Program-made: the position numbers and the translations under genes
Source: DATHTC01 sp963746805
GTDB lineage: Bacteria; Actinomycetota; Thermoleophilia; Gaiellales; Gaiellaceae
DNA: 64,000 nt
Direction of reading: 5' to 3'
NCBI GenBank assembly: GCA_963746805.1
Contig: CAVVCQ010000008.1
Span: forward strand, 434,001-498,000
Notes under the pieces: generated by a model
What the model saw: the letters and a program-made list of their open reading frames with translations, nothing else
Told to the model about the DNA's origin: nothing
Database searches by the model: none
Shown: positions 24,332 through 32,428 of the stretch, piece by piece
Layout: each line of letters begins with the position of its first letter
Numbering within the stretch: position 1 is the stretch's first letter

Positions 24332-24913
24332 GGTGTTCCCCCCGTGTCGGTGGCTCGTTCCTCGATCGTGCCGTCGCCCGGGTGTGCTGCGCCGTTCGGT
24401 TGTCCCCCCTCTTACGTCGCCGACCGATGATTCGCCGGCGTCGCCTGGACGTAGTCCCGGAAGTCGCGCGGGGCGCGACACGCATCCACGGGCTTGACGT
24501 TCCAGGAAGGTGCTCGCCGGTCGCGGGCGAATCTCAAACGCCGGGGGGGCGCGGCCGTGCTGGACTCGCCGCAGGTTCCGCCGGCGCGCCGCCCCTCTCG
24601 CGCCGCCCGGCGAAGCGCAAGTTCTGGGTCGCCGCCGGGTCCGCCTCGTGCGGGCCTCGGTTCGTCATCGCGGCTGCGTCGGCCAGGGGTCGAACAGGGT
24701 CAGACGCGCGGTGAGCGGGCCGGGCCCGCGGTCCGCGCGGCGAGGCGGGGTCGGTCGGACGAGGAACTCGCCCAGTTGAGCTCCCCTGCCGCCAGTCGTC
24801 CGACCCCATAACGACCCCGCAACAGGAGAACGGCCCTTGTTGCCCATTGGGTACGGGCCGACGAACGAGGGATCGCGCGAGACAGGCCCTCAGCCGATGT
24901 CACACCTGCGGCC

Positions 24914-25012
24914 ATGGACCTCGAGCTCCTGTTCTCGATCGGCGCGGTGATCGTCGTCGTCGTCCTCCTCGTGCTCGAGGCACGTCGCGCGCGCCGCCAC
25001 GCGGACGACTGA
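24914..25012 (+). CDS. Very small membrane protein (32 aa)
   Basis: MDLELLFSIGAVIVVVVLLV then LEARRARRHADD: one membrane helix and a basic cytoplasmic tail. ATG with no strong ribosome site. It sits just upstream of tRNA-Lys. Plausible as a small hydrophobic protein, but too short to verify. Confidence 0.4.
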   Translation: MDLELLFSIGAVIVVVVLLVLEARRARRHADD

Positions 25013-25039
25013 CACATCTCGCTCCTACACTGGAGCCGC

Positions 25040-25112
25040 GGGCCGTTAGCTCAGCTGGTAGAGCAGGGGACTTTTAATCCCAAGGTCGTTGGTTCGAGTC
25101 CAACACGGCCCA
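25040..25112 (+). tRNA. tRNA-Lys (TTT)
   Basis: 73 nt. Acceptor GGGCCGT/ACGGCCC, D-arm TAGCTCAGCTGGTAGAGCA, anticodon loop CTTTTAA (TTT), T-arm TGGTTCGAGTCCA, discriminator A; CCA not encoded. Confidence 0.95.
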
Positions 25113-25150
25113 TAGAGAGCCGTCGGGGACAGGGAGTGACCGACGGTGAC

Positions 25151-25198
25151 GGGAGGGGCCAGTAATCCCCGATGGATAGAGGGATTCCGGCCCCTCCC
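25151..25198 (+). terminator. Two-tier hairpin downstream of tRNA-Lys
   Basis: Outer arms GGGAGGGGCC/GGCCCCTCCC (10 bp) and inner arms AATCCC/GGGATT. Likely terminator of the tRNA transcript. Confidence 0.6.
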
Positions 25199-25347
25199 GC
25201 GTCTCCGACCCGAGCCGTCATGCGGTGGCGCCATGAAGATTCATGACTTCCACCCGGCGGGGCCAGCGACTCCACTGGCATCCCTCAACTTGACCTCCCC
25301 GGACGGCGGCGTAGGATCGGCCGACCATCCTGGGACAGGAGCGGCGC

Positions 25348-25536
25348 ATGAGGTTGTTTGCCCGCATCAACGAGCGCAGGCGCAAGAGAGCTGAGCGCAA
25401 GTTGGAGTCCGCCGCGGCACGGACTATCTACTCTCACTCGCCGGAGGGGCGCGCAGCACGCGCAGCCGACGAGCAGGCGCGGCGAAACGCACAAACGTCT
25501 GGCGGAGGCGACTACTACGGCGGAGGCGACTTCTAG
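25348..25536 (+). CDS. Small basic protein with Gly-Tyr tail
   Basis: 62 residues: Arg/Lys-rich helix (NERRRKRAERKLESAAAR) followed by a charged segment and a Gly-Asp-Tyr tail GGGDYYGGGDF. ATG has AGGAG seven bases upstream. The next gene starts on its last base. Not recognised; small basic proteins of this kind are common in mobile or phage-derived regions, and this one begins a small cluster just after a tRNA gene. Confidence 0.6.
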   Translation: MRLFARINERRRKRAERKLESAAARTIYSHSPEGRAARAADEQARRNAQTSGGGDYYGGGDF

Positions 25537-25691
25537 TGAAGCTCCCCGCTTTCATCACGAAGTACAGGCACCGTCGCGCCCGCAAGAAATACGAGCGGGA
25601 GAAGGAATTCCGTGCCCAGCAAGGCGACGACGGCGTGCAGAGCATCGCCGACAACGCCAAGGACTACATCGGCGGCGGCCCGGCGGTATGA
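25536..25691 (+). CDS. Small basic protein
   Basis: 51 residues from GTG sharing one base with the upstream stop. The layout resembles the preceding gene: basic N-terminal helix (KYRHRRARKKYEREKEF), then GDDGVQSIADNAKDYIGGG. The two may be ancient duplicates or partners. Function unknown. Confidence 0.55.
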   Translation: MKLPAFITKYRHRRARKKYEREKEFRAQQGDDGVQSIADNAKDYIGGGPAV

Positions 25692-25732
25692 CCGGCAGCT
25701 AGGCCCGTCGTCCACTCAGAACAGGAGCCGCG

Positions 25733-25942
25733 ATGAAACCGCTGGCGTGTTGGATCGGTCGTCACGAGTGGACGTCCCGCGTCGAGCACGGCGAGACCTA
25801 CGAGGCGTGCGCCAAGTGTGGGAACGAGCCTCGGCGGCGGCGTGGTGTGACGGGCTTATCGCGCGAGGTCATGGAACGACAAGGTGGCGGACAAGGTGGC
25901 GACCCCAGCGGTGCCGGAGGTACTGGAAGTGCCGCCCCCTAG
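25733..25942 (+). CDS. Small zinc-ribbon-like protein
   Basis: 69 residues: MKPLACWIGRHEW, then YEACAKCGNEP. One Cys plus His in CWIGRHEW and the CxxC in CAKCG form a likely zinc-binding four-ligand set; the tail is disordered Gly/Ser. ATG has AGGAG upstream. Family of tiny CW-(x)n-CxxCG proteins seen in actinobacteria; function unknown. A decayed relative follows. Confidence 0.6.
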   Translation: MKPLACWIGRHEWTSRVEHGETYEACAKCGNEPRRRRGVTGLSREVMERQGGGQGGDPSGAGGTGSAAP

Positions 25943-25972
25943 GCCACTCTGATCATCGCGAAGCGTTGACGT

Positions 25973-26146
25973 TGCTACCTCGGCTTCCACCGCTGGCAGC
26001 AAATTCACAACGCTGAGGGCGTTGGCTTCTACAACAAGTGCCGGGACTGCGGGACGTTCAGCGACATTCCGCCGACGACGCCGATTATCTACGGCGAGAA
26101 TGCATTACCGAGCGGACGCGGCGATTGCCCGCGAGGCGGCCCCTGA
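25973..26146 (+). pseudogene. Remnant of a second zinc-ribbon-like protein
   Basis: An open frame reading CYLGFHRWQQI, then NKCRDCGTFSDIPP, the same C-x3-H-x-W ... CxxCG architecture as the gene at 25733, but an in-frame TGA (25967-25969) precedes it and no start codon is available. It ends at TGA 26144-26146. Best read as a paralogue that lost its beginning. Confidence 0.5.
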
Positions 26147-26205
26147 GGGCGTACCGCAAGGCAACGGCCACCGGGGGCCGCACATGGCGTAGACCTCGCG
26201 CCGAC

Positions 26206-26607
26206 TTACAGCTCGAACTGCGAGAGCTCGTGTTCGAGGTCACGCTTCAGTCGTTCGGTGCCGACGCTGACGCCCTTGTCCTCGGGCGTCTGGAAAACCG
26301 CGACGCGCATCTCGTCGCGGTCGAGGTTCGGAAGCCAGCCCTCCACCCATTCGTCGATATCGATCGCGGCGGGCATCTCCGCTGCCCACGGGCCGCTCGC
26401 ACACACCTCCGCGAAACGCGGATGAGGCCAGACCGGAAAGTGCGGAACGCCCTCGTCGTCCGCAGCGACCACCCACCCGCCGGCCCCGCGTAGCCCCCAC
26501 AACTCGCCATGGCCCGATACGCGCTTCACGAAGTAGCCGTAGCGCCGATCACCGGATAGCTCGAGCACCGATCGAAACTCCTCGTCGTTCACCTCCCACG
26601 CCTCCAT
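26206..26607 (-). CDS. DUF2750 domain protein
   Basis: 133 residues matching DUF2750: RYGYFVKRVSGHGELWGL near residue 22, then HFPVWPHPRFAEVCASGPW, IDIDEWVEGWLPNLDRDEMR and VAVFQTPEDKGVSV. Family function is unknown; some members act as immunity-like or housekeeping cytoplasmic proteins. Single gene. Confidence 0.9.
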   Translation of the reverse strand: MEAWEVNDEEFRSVLELSGDRRYGYFVKRVSGHGELWGLRGAGGWVVAADDEGVPHFPVWPHPRFAEVCASGPWAAEMPAAIDIDEWVEGWLPNLDRDEMRVAVFQTPEDKGVSVGTERLKRDLEHELSQFEL

Positions 26608-26693
26608 CTCGCTCCTTCACTAAGGGGATGAGTTTCGCCGTGGTTTCCAGTCTGCATCCCCAACACGCGATCAAACGGACTCGAGGAGGCATC

Positions 26694-27272
26694 ATGACCG
26701 CCACCTACACCTTCGACGTCTTTTCCAGCCTCGATGGCTTCGGCGCCGCCAGCGGCAACTGGACCGGCTACTGGGGCAAGCAAGGTCCCGAGCTCCTCGA
26801 CCACCGACTCGCCCTGTACGGCGAGGAGCAGCGGATGGTCTTCGGAGCCAACACGTACCGGGCGTTCGCGCGGATGCTGGCCTCCAGCACCGAGGAGTCC
26901 GAGGTGCGTGACCCGTGGGTCACACGGATGAGGAGCCTGCCGGCAACGGTGGTGTCGACCACGCTGGAAGGATCCCTCGACTGGCCAGATGCGACCGTCG
27001 TGAGCGGCGATGCCGTCGACGTCGTCGCTCGGCTCAAGGAGGAGTCCGAGGTACCGCTGCGCTCGCACGGCAGCCTGTCGATGAACCGGGCGCTGATGGC
27101 CGCTGGACTGGTCGACCGCGTCCAGGTGACGCTCTTCCCTGTGATCACCGGTCAGACCGGGCTGGACCCGATCTTCCAGGGTGCGGCCGACTTCGACCTC
27201 GAGCTGATCGAGCGCCGGACGCTCGATCGCGACATCCAAGAGCTCATCTACCGACCCACCCTGCACGTCTGA
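26694..27272 (+). CDS. Dihydrofolate-reductase-like / RibD C-terminal domain protein (third copy)
   Basis: 192 residues from ATG at 26694 (GAGGAGG upstream). Motifs: TFDVFSSLDGFGAA, RMVFGANTYRAFARML, DATVVSGDA, LRSHGSLSMNRALM, and VQVTLFPVITGQTGLDPIF. Same superfamily as the two genes at 11.4-12.7 kb, but from a different subgroup. Confidence 0.88.
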   Translation: MTATYTFDVFSSLDGFGAASGNWTGYWGKQGPELLDHRLALYGEEQRMVFGANTYRAFARMLASSTEESEVRDPWVTRMRSLPATVVSTTLEGSLDWPDATVVSGDAVDVVARLKEESEVPLRSHGSLSMNRALMAAGLVDRVQVTLFPVITGQTGLDPIFQGAADFDLELIERRTLDRDIQELIYRPTLHV

Positions 27273-27380
27273 GTCAGCAACAACCGCGGCCAGGTCGCCG
27301 GCGAGTACGTCGACCCCGCCGGCAGATCGCACGGCGACCTCCAGAATGCCGACGGCTCGGTCACGACCATCGCGCGACCG
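27273..27380 (+). pseudogene. Fragment of a HAF-repeat extracellular protein
   Basis: Directly after the reductase stop the sequence reads NNRGQVAGEYVDPAGRSHG, then LQNADGSVTTI. The pattern N-x-RGQVAGxYxDxxGxxHGFL-x-xDG matches one unit of the HAF repeat found in large secreted proteins. No start, no second repeat: a stray fragment. 27381-27505 carries no further recognisable feature. Confidence 0.45.
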
Positions 27381-27505
27381 GCAAGAATGGCCGCATCGGC
27401 GGCGAGAGCGCAGGCGACAAGGTCGGGGGCGCCGCCGCCCTCGCGGCCGCACGCGTCGCCGCGGTCCGAGACGACCCGGTCGGACGACTCGCATTCGCGC
27501 GCTCG

Positions 27506-28273
27506 ATGTACGAGGAGCCGGCCGGCCGACGGGCTCCACGCCTGCGGTTCCAGCGGGCCGCCTTCGCCTTCATGAACTGGATGGTCGAACGCGGCGTCCT
27601 CGATCCGCTCCAGGGCAGCCGCTGGTGGCGGGCGCTCAACGAGCGACTCCTGCGCGACAGCTGTGAGGGCCTGTCACGCGTGGCGGGCCACGGAGGCTCG
27701 TCGTCGAGCAAAACGGTCGACCACTGGACGAGCTTCATCGAGCAGCCGACGGCACAGACCTGGTATCGCGCGCACAACGCGAGCGTGGTCGCCGCCTACC
27801 TCGACCACCGTGACCTCGCCGACGCGGAGAACCGCATCGAGCGCTTCTTCCTCAATGTCGTGCTCATGCGCGTCCTCTACGCACACGCGCTCGTCGCCGC
27901 CCCGAGGCTCGCCCTCGGCCGCATCGCCCGCTGCGGCCCCATCCTCGCCGACCCGCGCCGGGGCACCGTCGACCTCTTCCTCGCCATGGGACGCGTCCTC
28001 CCGGACGACTACCCCGCCGACGGCGAGCTCGAGGCGGACTACCTCCCACTCGAACGCAAGCTCGGCCGCGTGCTCGACTACGTCGTGATCCATCCACGGC
28101 TCCGCGCGCTCTACGACTGGTCGGCCGAGCAGCTCGACCTGCCCGAGCTCTCGGATCTCGTCGTCGACGGCACGCCGGCCTACGCCTGGCCGCCCCACGA
28201 TCGAGCTGCATGGACGCCGCCGCAGTTCTCCGTCGTCGCGAGAGCGATCGGGACGCTGACGACACCCCGCTAG
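27506..28273 (+). CDS. Conserved protein of unknown function
   Basis: 255 residues from ATG at 27506. Begins MYEEPAGRRAPRLRFQRAA and contains SRWWRALNERLLRD, TWYRAHNASVVAAYLDH, and ADAENRIERFFLNVVLMRVLY. Mostly helical, with many Trp/Arg/Tyr; no signal peptide. The look is of an actinobacterial family I have seen only as hypothetical. The open frame extends further upstream without a plausible start. Its stop overlaps the convergent NHL gene by four bases. Confidence 0.75.
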   Translation: MYEEPAGRRAPRLRFQRAAFAFMNWMVERGVLDPLQGSRWWRALNERLLRDSCEGLSRVAGHGGSSSSKTVDHWTSFIEQPTAQTWYRAHNASVVAAYLDHRDLADAENRIERFFLNVVLMRVLYAHALVAAPRLALGRIARCGPILADPRRGTVDLFLAMGRVLPDDYPADGELEADYLPLERKLGRVLDYVVIHPRLRALYDWSAEQLDLPELSDLVVDGTPAYAWPPHDRAAWTPPQFSVVARAIGTLTTPR

Positions 28274-29208
28274 CGCACGAGCGTCGTCAGCGTCCGGCTG
28301 CCGCGGGACAGGCGGCGGATCGCAGGGACCGGCTCGGTCTGCGCGACGAGCAGGGCGCCGTCGACGAACTCGACGTCACTCGGGAGGAATCCGACCCGGT
28401 CGATCGCGACGCGGTCGGCGTGGCGCCCCAGCCGGCCGGTGCCGATCACTCGCAGCACGCGCCCCGAGCGCTCGACCTGCGTGACCGTGCCGCCGCTCGG
28501 GCTCCCGGCGAGGAGGTAGAACGTCCCGTCCGCGGCCGGGACGGCCTTGAACGTCGGCCGGCGGAAGAGCATGTCGATGCTGCCGTCGGGATCGATCACG
28601 CGCACGCCGGAGAGCTCGGTGACGAGCAGGTTGCCCCGCGCGTCGTAGCTGACGTCGTGCGGGCCGTTGACCTTGGCGGCCGCGGCCGGGCCGCCGTCGC
28701 CGGTCGAGGCGTCGGTGCCGTCGCCGGCGAGTCGCTCCAGGCGCCCCGCGGGGAGCGGCAGCCGGTAGACCCAGCCCTCGATCGACGCGATCGCGAGGTA
28801 GCGGCCCGCCGGGTCGACGGAGAGCCCCGCGGCAGCAGGGACTCGGGCGACGGTCGTGATCACGCCTCGGCGGTCGATCCGGCGGACGCGGCCCTGGTTC
28901 ACGTCGCTGAAGTAGAGGTTGCCGGCGCGGTCGAAGACGAGCTCGGTCGGCTCCGTGAGCCGCGCGCGACGGGCGGGGCCGCCGTCGCCCGTCGTCCCGG
29001 CGCTGCCGGTGCCGGCGACCACGCTCAGCCGCCGGGTCGCGAGGTCGTAGCGGAGGATCTGGTGGCGCAGCCCATCGGCCACGTAGACCGAGCCGCCGCG
29101 GACGGCGAGGTCGTACGGCAGGACGAGGCGGGGCTGGGGCCGGGCGGCGGCCGTCGCGACGACCACCAACACGAGCGGGACGAGCGCCAGGCGGACTGCA
29201 CGCTGCAC
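28270..29208 (-). CDS. Secreted NHL-repeat beta-propeller protein
   Basis: 312 residues. Signal peptide at 1-22 (ALVPLVLVVVATAAA). Repeats of the NHL/SMP-30 type: LPYDLAVRGGSVYVADGLRH, AGTGSAGTTGDGGPARRARL, TELVFDRAGNLYFSDVNQGR, and VNGPHDVSYDARGNLLVTEL. The GDGGPA motif recurs twice, typical of six-bladed propellers. Probably extracytoplasmic binding or lactonase-like scaffold. Divergent from a MarR-type regulator. Confidence 0.85.
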   Translation of the reverse strand: MQRAVRLALVPLVLVVVATAAARPQPRLVLPYDLAVRGGSVYVADGLRHQILRYDLATRRLSVVAGTGSAGTTGDGGPARRARLTEPTELVFDRAGNLYFSDVNQGRVRRIDRRGVITTVARVPAAAGLSVDPAGRYLAIASIEGWVYRLPLPAGRLERLAGDGTDASTGDGGPAAAAKVNGPHDVSYDARGNLLVTELSGVRVIDPDGSIDMLFRRPTFKAVPAADGTFYLLAGSPSGGTVTQVERSGRVLRVIGTGRLGRHADRVAIDRVGFLPSDVEFVDGALLVAQTEPVPAIRRLSRGSRTLTTLVR

Positions 29209-29242
29209 GGTGCCTCCTCGAAAACTAGCGACGATCTCGCAC

Positions 29243-29260
29243 GAGTTTACCGACGAACTC
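29243..29260. promoter_or_regulatory. Inverted repeat in the NHL/MarR divergent promoter
   Basis: GAGTT-N8-AACTC, embedded in a pair of direct repeats CTCGCACGAGTT and CTCGCACCGGTT. A likely operator of the adjacent MarR-type protein, 18 bases upstream of its start and 35 from the NHL start. Confidence 0.45.
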
Positions 29261-29277
29261 GCACCGGTTCAAATCGT

Positions 29278-29742
29278 ATGATCGGAGCGATGGAGGACCT
29301 CGACCGGAACGCCGCACTCCTGCAGGAGGCCTACACGGTCGGCACGCTGGTCGAGCTGCTCGTCACGGCGGAGCTGCGGGCCGTCGGCGTGCCCGCGACG
29401 CTGTTCTCCTTCCTCGGATGGGTGCGACAGCTCGAGCCGGTGACCCCCGGCCGGCTCGCGACCGAGACGGGGATGCCGCCGACCACGATTCGGGACTACA
29501 TCCGCCGCCTCGTCGAGCGCGGCGACGTCCGCAGGGCGCCGAACCCGGCCGACGGGCGTTCGTACCACCTCGTGCTCACGGCGAAGGGCCGACGGCTCGC
29601 GGATCGCGGCTGGCCCGCGGTGAAGGCGGCCTACGCGCGCGTGTCGCCGTACCTCGACCGGGACCCGGAGGAGTACCTCGCGCTCACGCGCGAGCTCCGC
29701 CTGGCGCTCCGCGATGCGCTCAGGAGCCCAGCGTCTCTCTGA
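29278..29742 (+). CDS. MarR family transcriptional regulator
   Basis: 154 residues from ATG at 29278 (ATG at 29290 is an alternative). Winged helix: VTPGRLATETGMPPTTIRDY then IRRLVERGDVRRAPNPADGR and SYHLVLTAKGRRLADRGW, the classic MarR recognition helix and wing. Divergent from the NHL propeller gene with an inverted repeat in between, so it probably controls that gene and itself. Confidence 0.88.
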   Translation: MIGAMEDLDRNAALLQEAYTVGTLVELLVTAELRAVGVPATLFSFLGWVRQLEPVTPGRLATETGMPPTTIRDYIRRLVERGDVRRAPNPADGRSYHLVLTAKGRRLADRGWPAVKAAYARVSPYLDRDPEEYLALTRELRLALRDALRSPASL

Positions 29743-30142
29743 TCCTCACGATCGCGGCCGACTCCTCTGCCGAGACGCCGCCCTTCGCCTCCGCGACCGC
29801 GTCGACGACGCCGAGAACGTGCTGCGCATAGGAGTCCGCCTCGGCGGGCGACTTCTCCGCGAGGATCGTCTTCGCCGAGCGCAGCGCCGCGAGCGTCTCC
29901 GTCTCGACCTCCTGCGGCGACGCGGTGAAGCCGAACCCGGGCGGACGGCCCTCCGAGAGCTCCCGCACGAGCTCCGTCGCGCCCTGCTGACGCTGCGCCG
30001 TGAGGTATTTCGCGAGCGCCCCCGCCTCTCCGAAGGTGTCGGTGAAGTCGCGGTCGCTCAGCGAGACGAGCACGCCCGCGCCGGACACGCCCTTGCGCAG
30101 GGTCTCCCACTCCTCCTCGGTGAAGTCAGCCTTCGTCGCCAT
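29720..30142 (-). CDS. Conserved protein of unknown function
   Basis: 140 residues from ATG at 30142, preceded by AAAGGAG. Sequence features TEEEWETLRKGVSGAGVLVS, SLSDRDFTDTFGEAGALAKY, and SAEESAAIVRIRETLGS. All-helical, soluble; resembles a widespread actinobacterial hypothetical family (W-x-x-L....LVSLSDRDFTDTFGEA). It lies 16 bases downstream of the RDD gene, forming an operon. 3' end overlaps the MarR gene by 23 bases. Confidence 0.8.
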   Translation of the reverse strand: MATKADFTEEEWETLRKGVSGAGVLVSLSDRDFTDTFGEAGALAKYLTAQRQQGATELVRELSEGRPPGFGFTASPQEVETETLAALRSAKTILAEKSPAEADSYAQHVLGVVDAVAEAKGGVSAEESAAIVRIRETLGS

Positions 30143-30158
30143 CGCCGCTCCTTTCGCG

Positions 30159-31097
30159 TCAGGGAACTCGTCGCGCCTCGTCGTAGACGACCACCGTACC
30201 CGCGAGGAAGTCCGCCAATCCGCGTCGCCGCTCGGTGAAGAGCACCGGGATGAACCCTGCGCCCAGCGGCACGATCGAGAGGAGTAGCCCGACGAGCCGG
30301 ACGAGCGATCGGCCGATCGAGAGCGGGCCGCCTTCGAGCCCGCGGACACGCACCCGCAGCAGCCGCATGCCCGGGGTCTGTCCGGCGCTGCTCCAGAAGA
30401 GAACGAAGTACGAGCCCGTGACGAGCATCCAGGCGGACGTGAGGAGGAGTGCCGCCAGCCATTCCGGCCGGAGTGTCCCGACCAGCGACGCCACGAGCGA
30501 CGCCATCCCGACGACCGCCATGTAGATCACGAGCGTGAGGGCGGCGTCGGTCGCGAGGGCGACCCCGCGCGTCGCGATCCCGGCCTCGATCGGAGGTCGG
30601 GAACGCGCGGGACGGTGCAATCGCTCCTCGACCCGGTCGTCGAATCGCACGGCGGACGCGCGGACGCCGCCGACGACATCCTCCGCCAACCCGGTCGTCT
30701 GGCGCTGGATCGCGTCGCGGAGCTCCGGGCTCGAGGCGACGTGGTTGAGCGCGCGCTGCATCTCGTCGCTTGCGAGCACCTTGTCGGTGAGCTCGCCCGT
30801 CTGGGGGCTCGCCAGGGCGCCGACCACGAGGCGCTCGAGCTCGCCGCTCTGCGCGAGCTCCGCGGCGATCCGCTCGAGCACGCGGTGGCGCACGAGCGAG
30901 CGCGCAACCTCCTCCGGGAGCGACCCGGCGAGGGCTCGGTCGAGGACGCGCGCGAGCTCCGGCGCCGACAGGACCTCGTCGACCGCCTCCTCGATCGGCC
31001 CGCGCCAGGCGCGCGCCGCCGCTCTTGCCGGGAAGAAGGCGGCGCGCCCGGCGGCGTTCGCGAGCCCGGAGCGCTGGTCGTCGTCGCTCGTGGCCAT
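30159..31097 (-). CDS. RDD family membrane protein
   Basis: 312 residues. N-terminal ~150 residues are cytoplasmic and helical (EEAVDEVLSAPELARVLDRA, then ELTDKVLASDEMQRALNHVA). A C-terminal RDD domain follows with helices near 185-205, 215-235 and 270-290 and conserved SSAGQTPGMRLLRVRVRGLE, RRGLADFLAGTVVV. RDD proteins are integral membrane proteins of uncertain, sometimes ion-exchange, function. ATG at 31097. Confidence 0.85.
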   Translation of the reverse strand: MATSDDDQRSGLANAAGRAAFFPARAAARAWRGPIEEAVDEVLSAPELARVLDRALAGSLPEEVARSLVRHRVLERIAAELAQSGELERLVVGALASPQTGELTDKVLASDEMQRALNHVASSPELRDAIQRQTTGLAEDVVGGVRASAVRFDDRVEERLHRPARSRPPIEAGIATRGVALATDAALTLVIYMAVVGMASLVASLVGTLRPEWLAALLLTSAWMLVTGSYFVLFWSSAGQTPGMRLLRVRVRGLEGGPLSIGRSLVRLVGLLLSIVPLGAGFIPVLFTERRRGLADFLAGTVVVYDEARRVP

Positions 31098-31113
31098 CAC
31101 GACAAGTATCCAC

Positions 31114-31473
31114 TCAGCGCGCGAGCCGGCGCGCCGTCGTCGCGACCGAGCCGACGCGGAAGCGGTCCGCCACGGTCGCGATCGTCTCGAGCGAGACGCG
31201 GGGGGCCGGCTCGCGGAGCCCCGCCACCGCGCCGAGCAGGAGCTGGAGGTCCGGGACGCGGACGCCGCTCGTCTCGACTGCAAAGCGGCCGACCCAGCGC
31301 ACCGCCGCACGCTCGAACTTCTCGGGCGCCTTCTCGGCGATGAGGAGGAGCAGGCAGAGCGCGTCCCCGAGGGCGAGCCGCCCGAGCTCGTGCGCCGCGG
31401 CCTCGGCCAGCGGCAGGTTCCTCCGCTCGACGGCGCGCTGGAACCGCGCGCGAGGGCTGCCGGCAGCTCCCAC
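31114..31473 (-). CDS. Conserved helical protein of unknown function
   Basis: 119 residues from GTG at 31473 (TTG at 31500 is an alternative). Pattern GSPRARFQRAVERRNLPLAE, then ALGDALCLLLLIAEKAPEKF and ERAAVRWVGRFAVE matches a frequent short actinobacterial family known only as hypothetical. Upstream of the RDD gene by 16 bases, same strand; likely the first gene of that operon. Confidence 0.65.
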   Translation of the reverse strand: MGAAGSPRARFQRAVERRNLPLAEAAAHELGRLALGDALCLLLLIAEKAPEKFERAAVRWVGRFAVETSGVRVPDLQLLLGAVAGLREPAPRVSLETIATVADRFRVGSVATTARRLAR

Positions 31474-31534
31474 GAACGCATGTTCGCAGGCGCGGCGCAA
31501 GTTTTCCCGTGCGGCCGGGTCTTCCCCGGCGGAG

Positions 31535-31717
31535 GTGAGATCCCTGAATCATCACGGTTGGCCGGAGCCGTCTCGCGGCACCGAGGCCTACGACGATCCG
31601 AAGGCCGAGCTGGCGCGGCTCCACGCGAAGCTCGCCGAGCTCGCAGACACGCAGGCGAGCGCGCCCGAGCTGTGGAAGGTCGTCGAGGAGATCCGCGACC
31701 TGCGCGCGCGGATGTAG
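31535..31717 (+). CDS. Small coiled-coil-like protein (60 aa)
   Basis: Residues 25-60 form one amphipathic helix (PKAELARLHAKLAELADTQA, APELWKVVEEIRDLRARM). GTG at 31535; ribosome site is poorly spaced, so the true start may be further in. Follows divergently from the preceding gene and 23 bases ahead of the hydrolase gene. Confidence 0.4.
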   Translation: MRSLNHHGWPEPSRGTEAYDDPKAELARLHAKLAELADTQASAPELWKVVEEIRDLRARM

Positions 31718-31740
31718 CGACGCCCTCGTACGATCGCCGC

Positions 31741-32418
31741 GTGGGCCTCGACGACCTCCTCGGCGAGCTGGACGCGTGGGCGGAGGCTCGCGATGCGGGC
31801 TGCGAGACGGTCGGGTACGGCGGGCATCCCGACCAGGTCGCGGACGTGCGGCGCGGCGGCGAGCGCACCGCGATCCTGCTCCACGGCGGCTTCTGGCGGC
31901 CGGAGTGGACGCGCTCGACGACGCGCGCGCTGGCCGTCGACCTGACCCTGCGCGGCTGGACGAGCTGGAACGTCGAGTACCGGCGCTCGGGCCTCGAGGA
32001 CATGCTCGCCGACGTCACCGCCGCGCTCGTGCGGTGCGGCCCCGGCACCGTGATCGGCCACTCGGCGGGCGGGCACCTCGCGCTCTGGGCGGCGGCGACC
32101 GGGAAGGCGGCGCGCGTGGTCTCGCTCGCGGGCGTGGCCGACCTCGCCCGCGCGGCGCGGGAGGGCATCGGCGGGAACGCGGCCGTCGACCTCGCCGGAG
32201 CCGACCCGCCCGCGGGGGCCGATCCGATGCGTCTCCTCCCGCTCCGCGTCCCGGCCCTGCTCGTGCACGGGTCGGAGGACGACCGCGTGCCGGTCGACTA
32301 CAGCCGTGCGTTCGCGTCGGCGTCGGGCGCCGAGCTGCTCGAGCTGCCCGGCGCCGGGCACTTCGACGTGATCGATCCACGGAGCGCGGCCTGGGCGGCC
32401 GTGGCCTCGCGTCTCTAG
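31741..32418 (+). CDS. Alpha/beta hydrolase (esterase/kynurenine-formamidase-like)
   Basis: 225 residues from GTG. Oxyanion-hole motif LLHGGFWRPEW near residue 41, nucleophile elbow GHSAGGHLALW near 104, acid HGSEDDRVPVDYS near 178, and His in GAGHFDVIDP near 205. The HGG-FW pattern and size resemble kynurenine formamidase-like esterases. Its neighbour is a PLP enzyme of the class V aminotransferase fold, 10 bases downstream. Confidence 0.88.
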   Translation: MGLDDLLGELDAWAEARDAGCETVGYGGHPDQVADVRRGGERTAILLHGGFWRPEWTRSTTRALAVDLTLRGWTSWNVEYRRSGLEDMLADVTAALVRCGPGTVIGHSAGGHLALWAAATGKAARVVSLAGVADLARAAREGIGGNAAVDLAGADPPAGADPMRLLPLRVPALLVHGSEDDRVPVDYSRAFASASGAELLELPGAGHFDVIDPRSAAWAAVASRL

Positions 32419-32428
32419 AGTCGCGTCC

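Noticed and set aside
24332..24913. Short open frames upstream of tRNA-Lys
   Set aside because: No ribosome sites, biased Arg/Pro/Gly composition and no family features.
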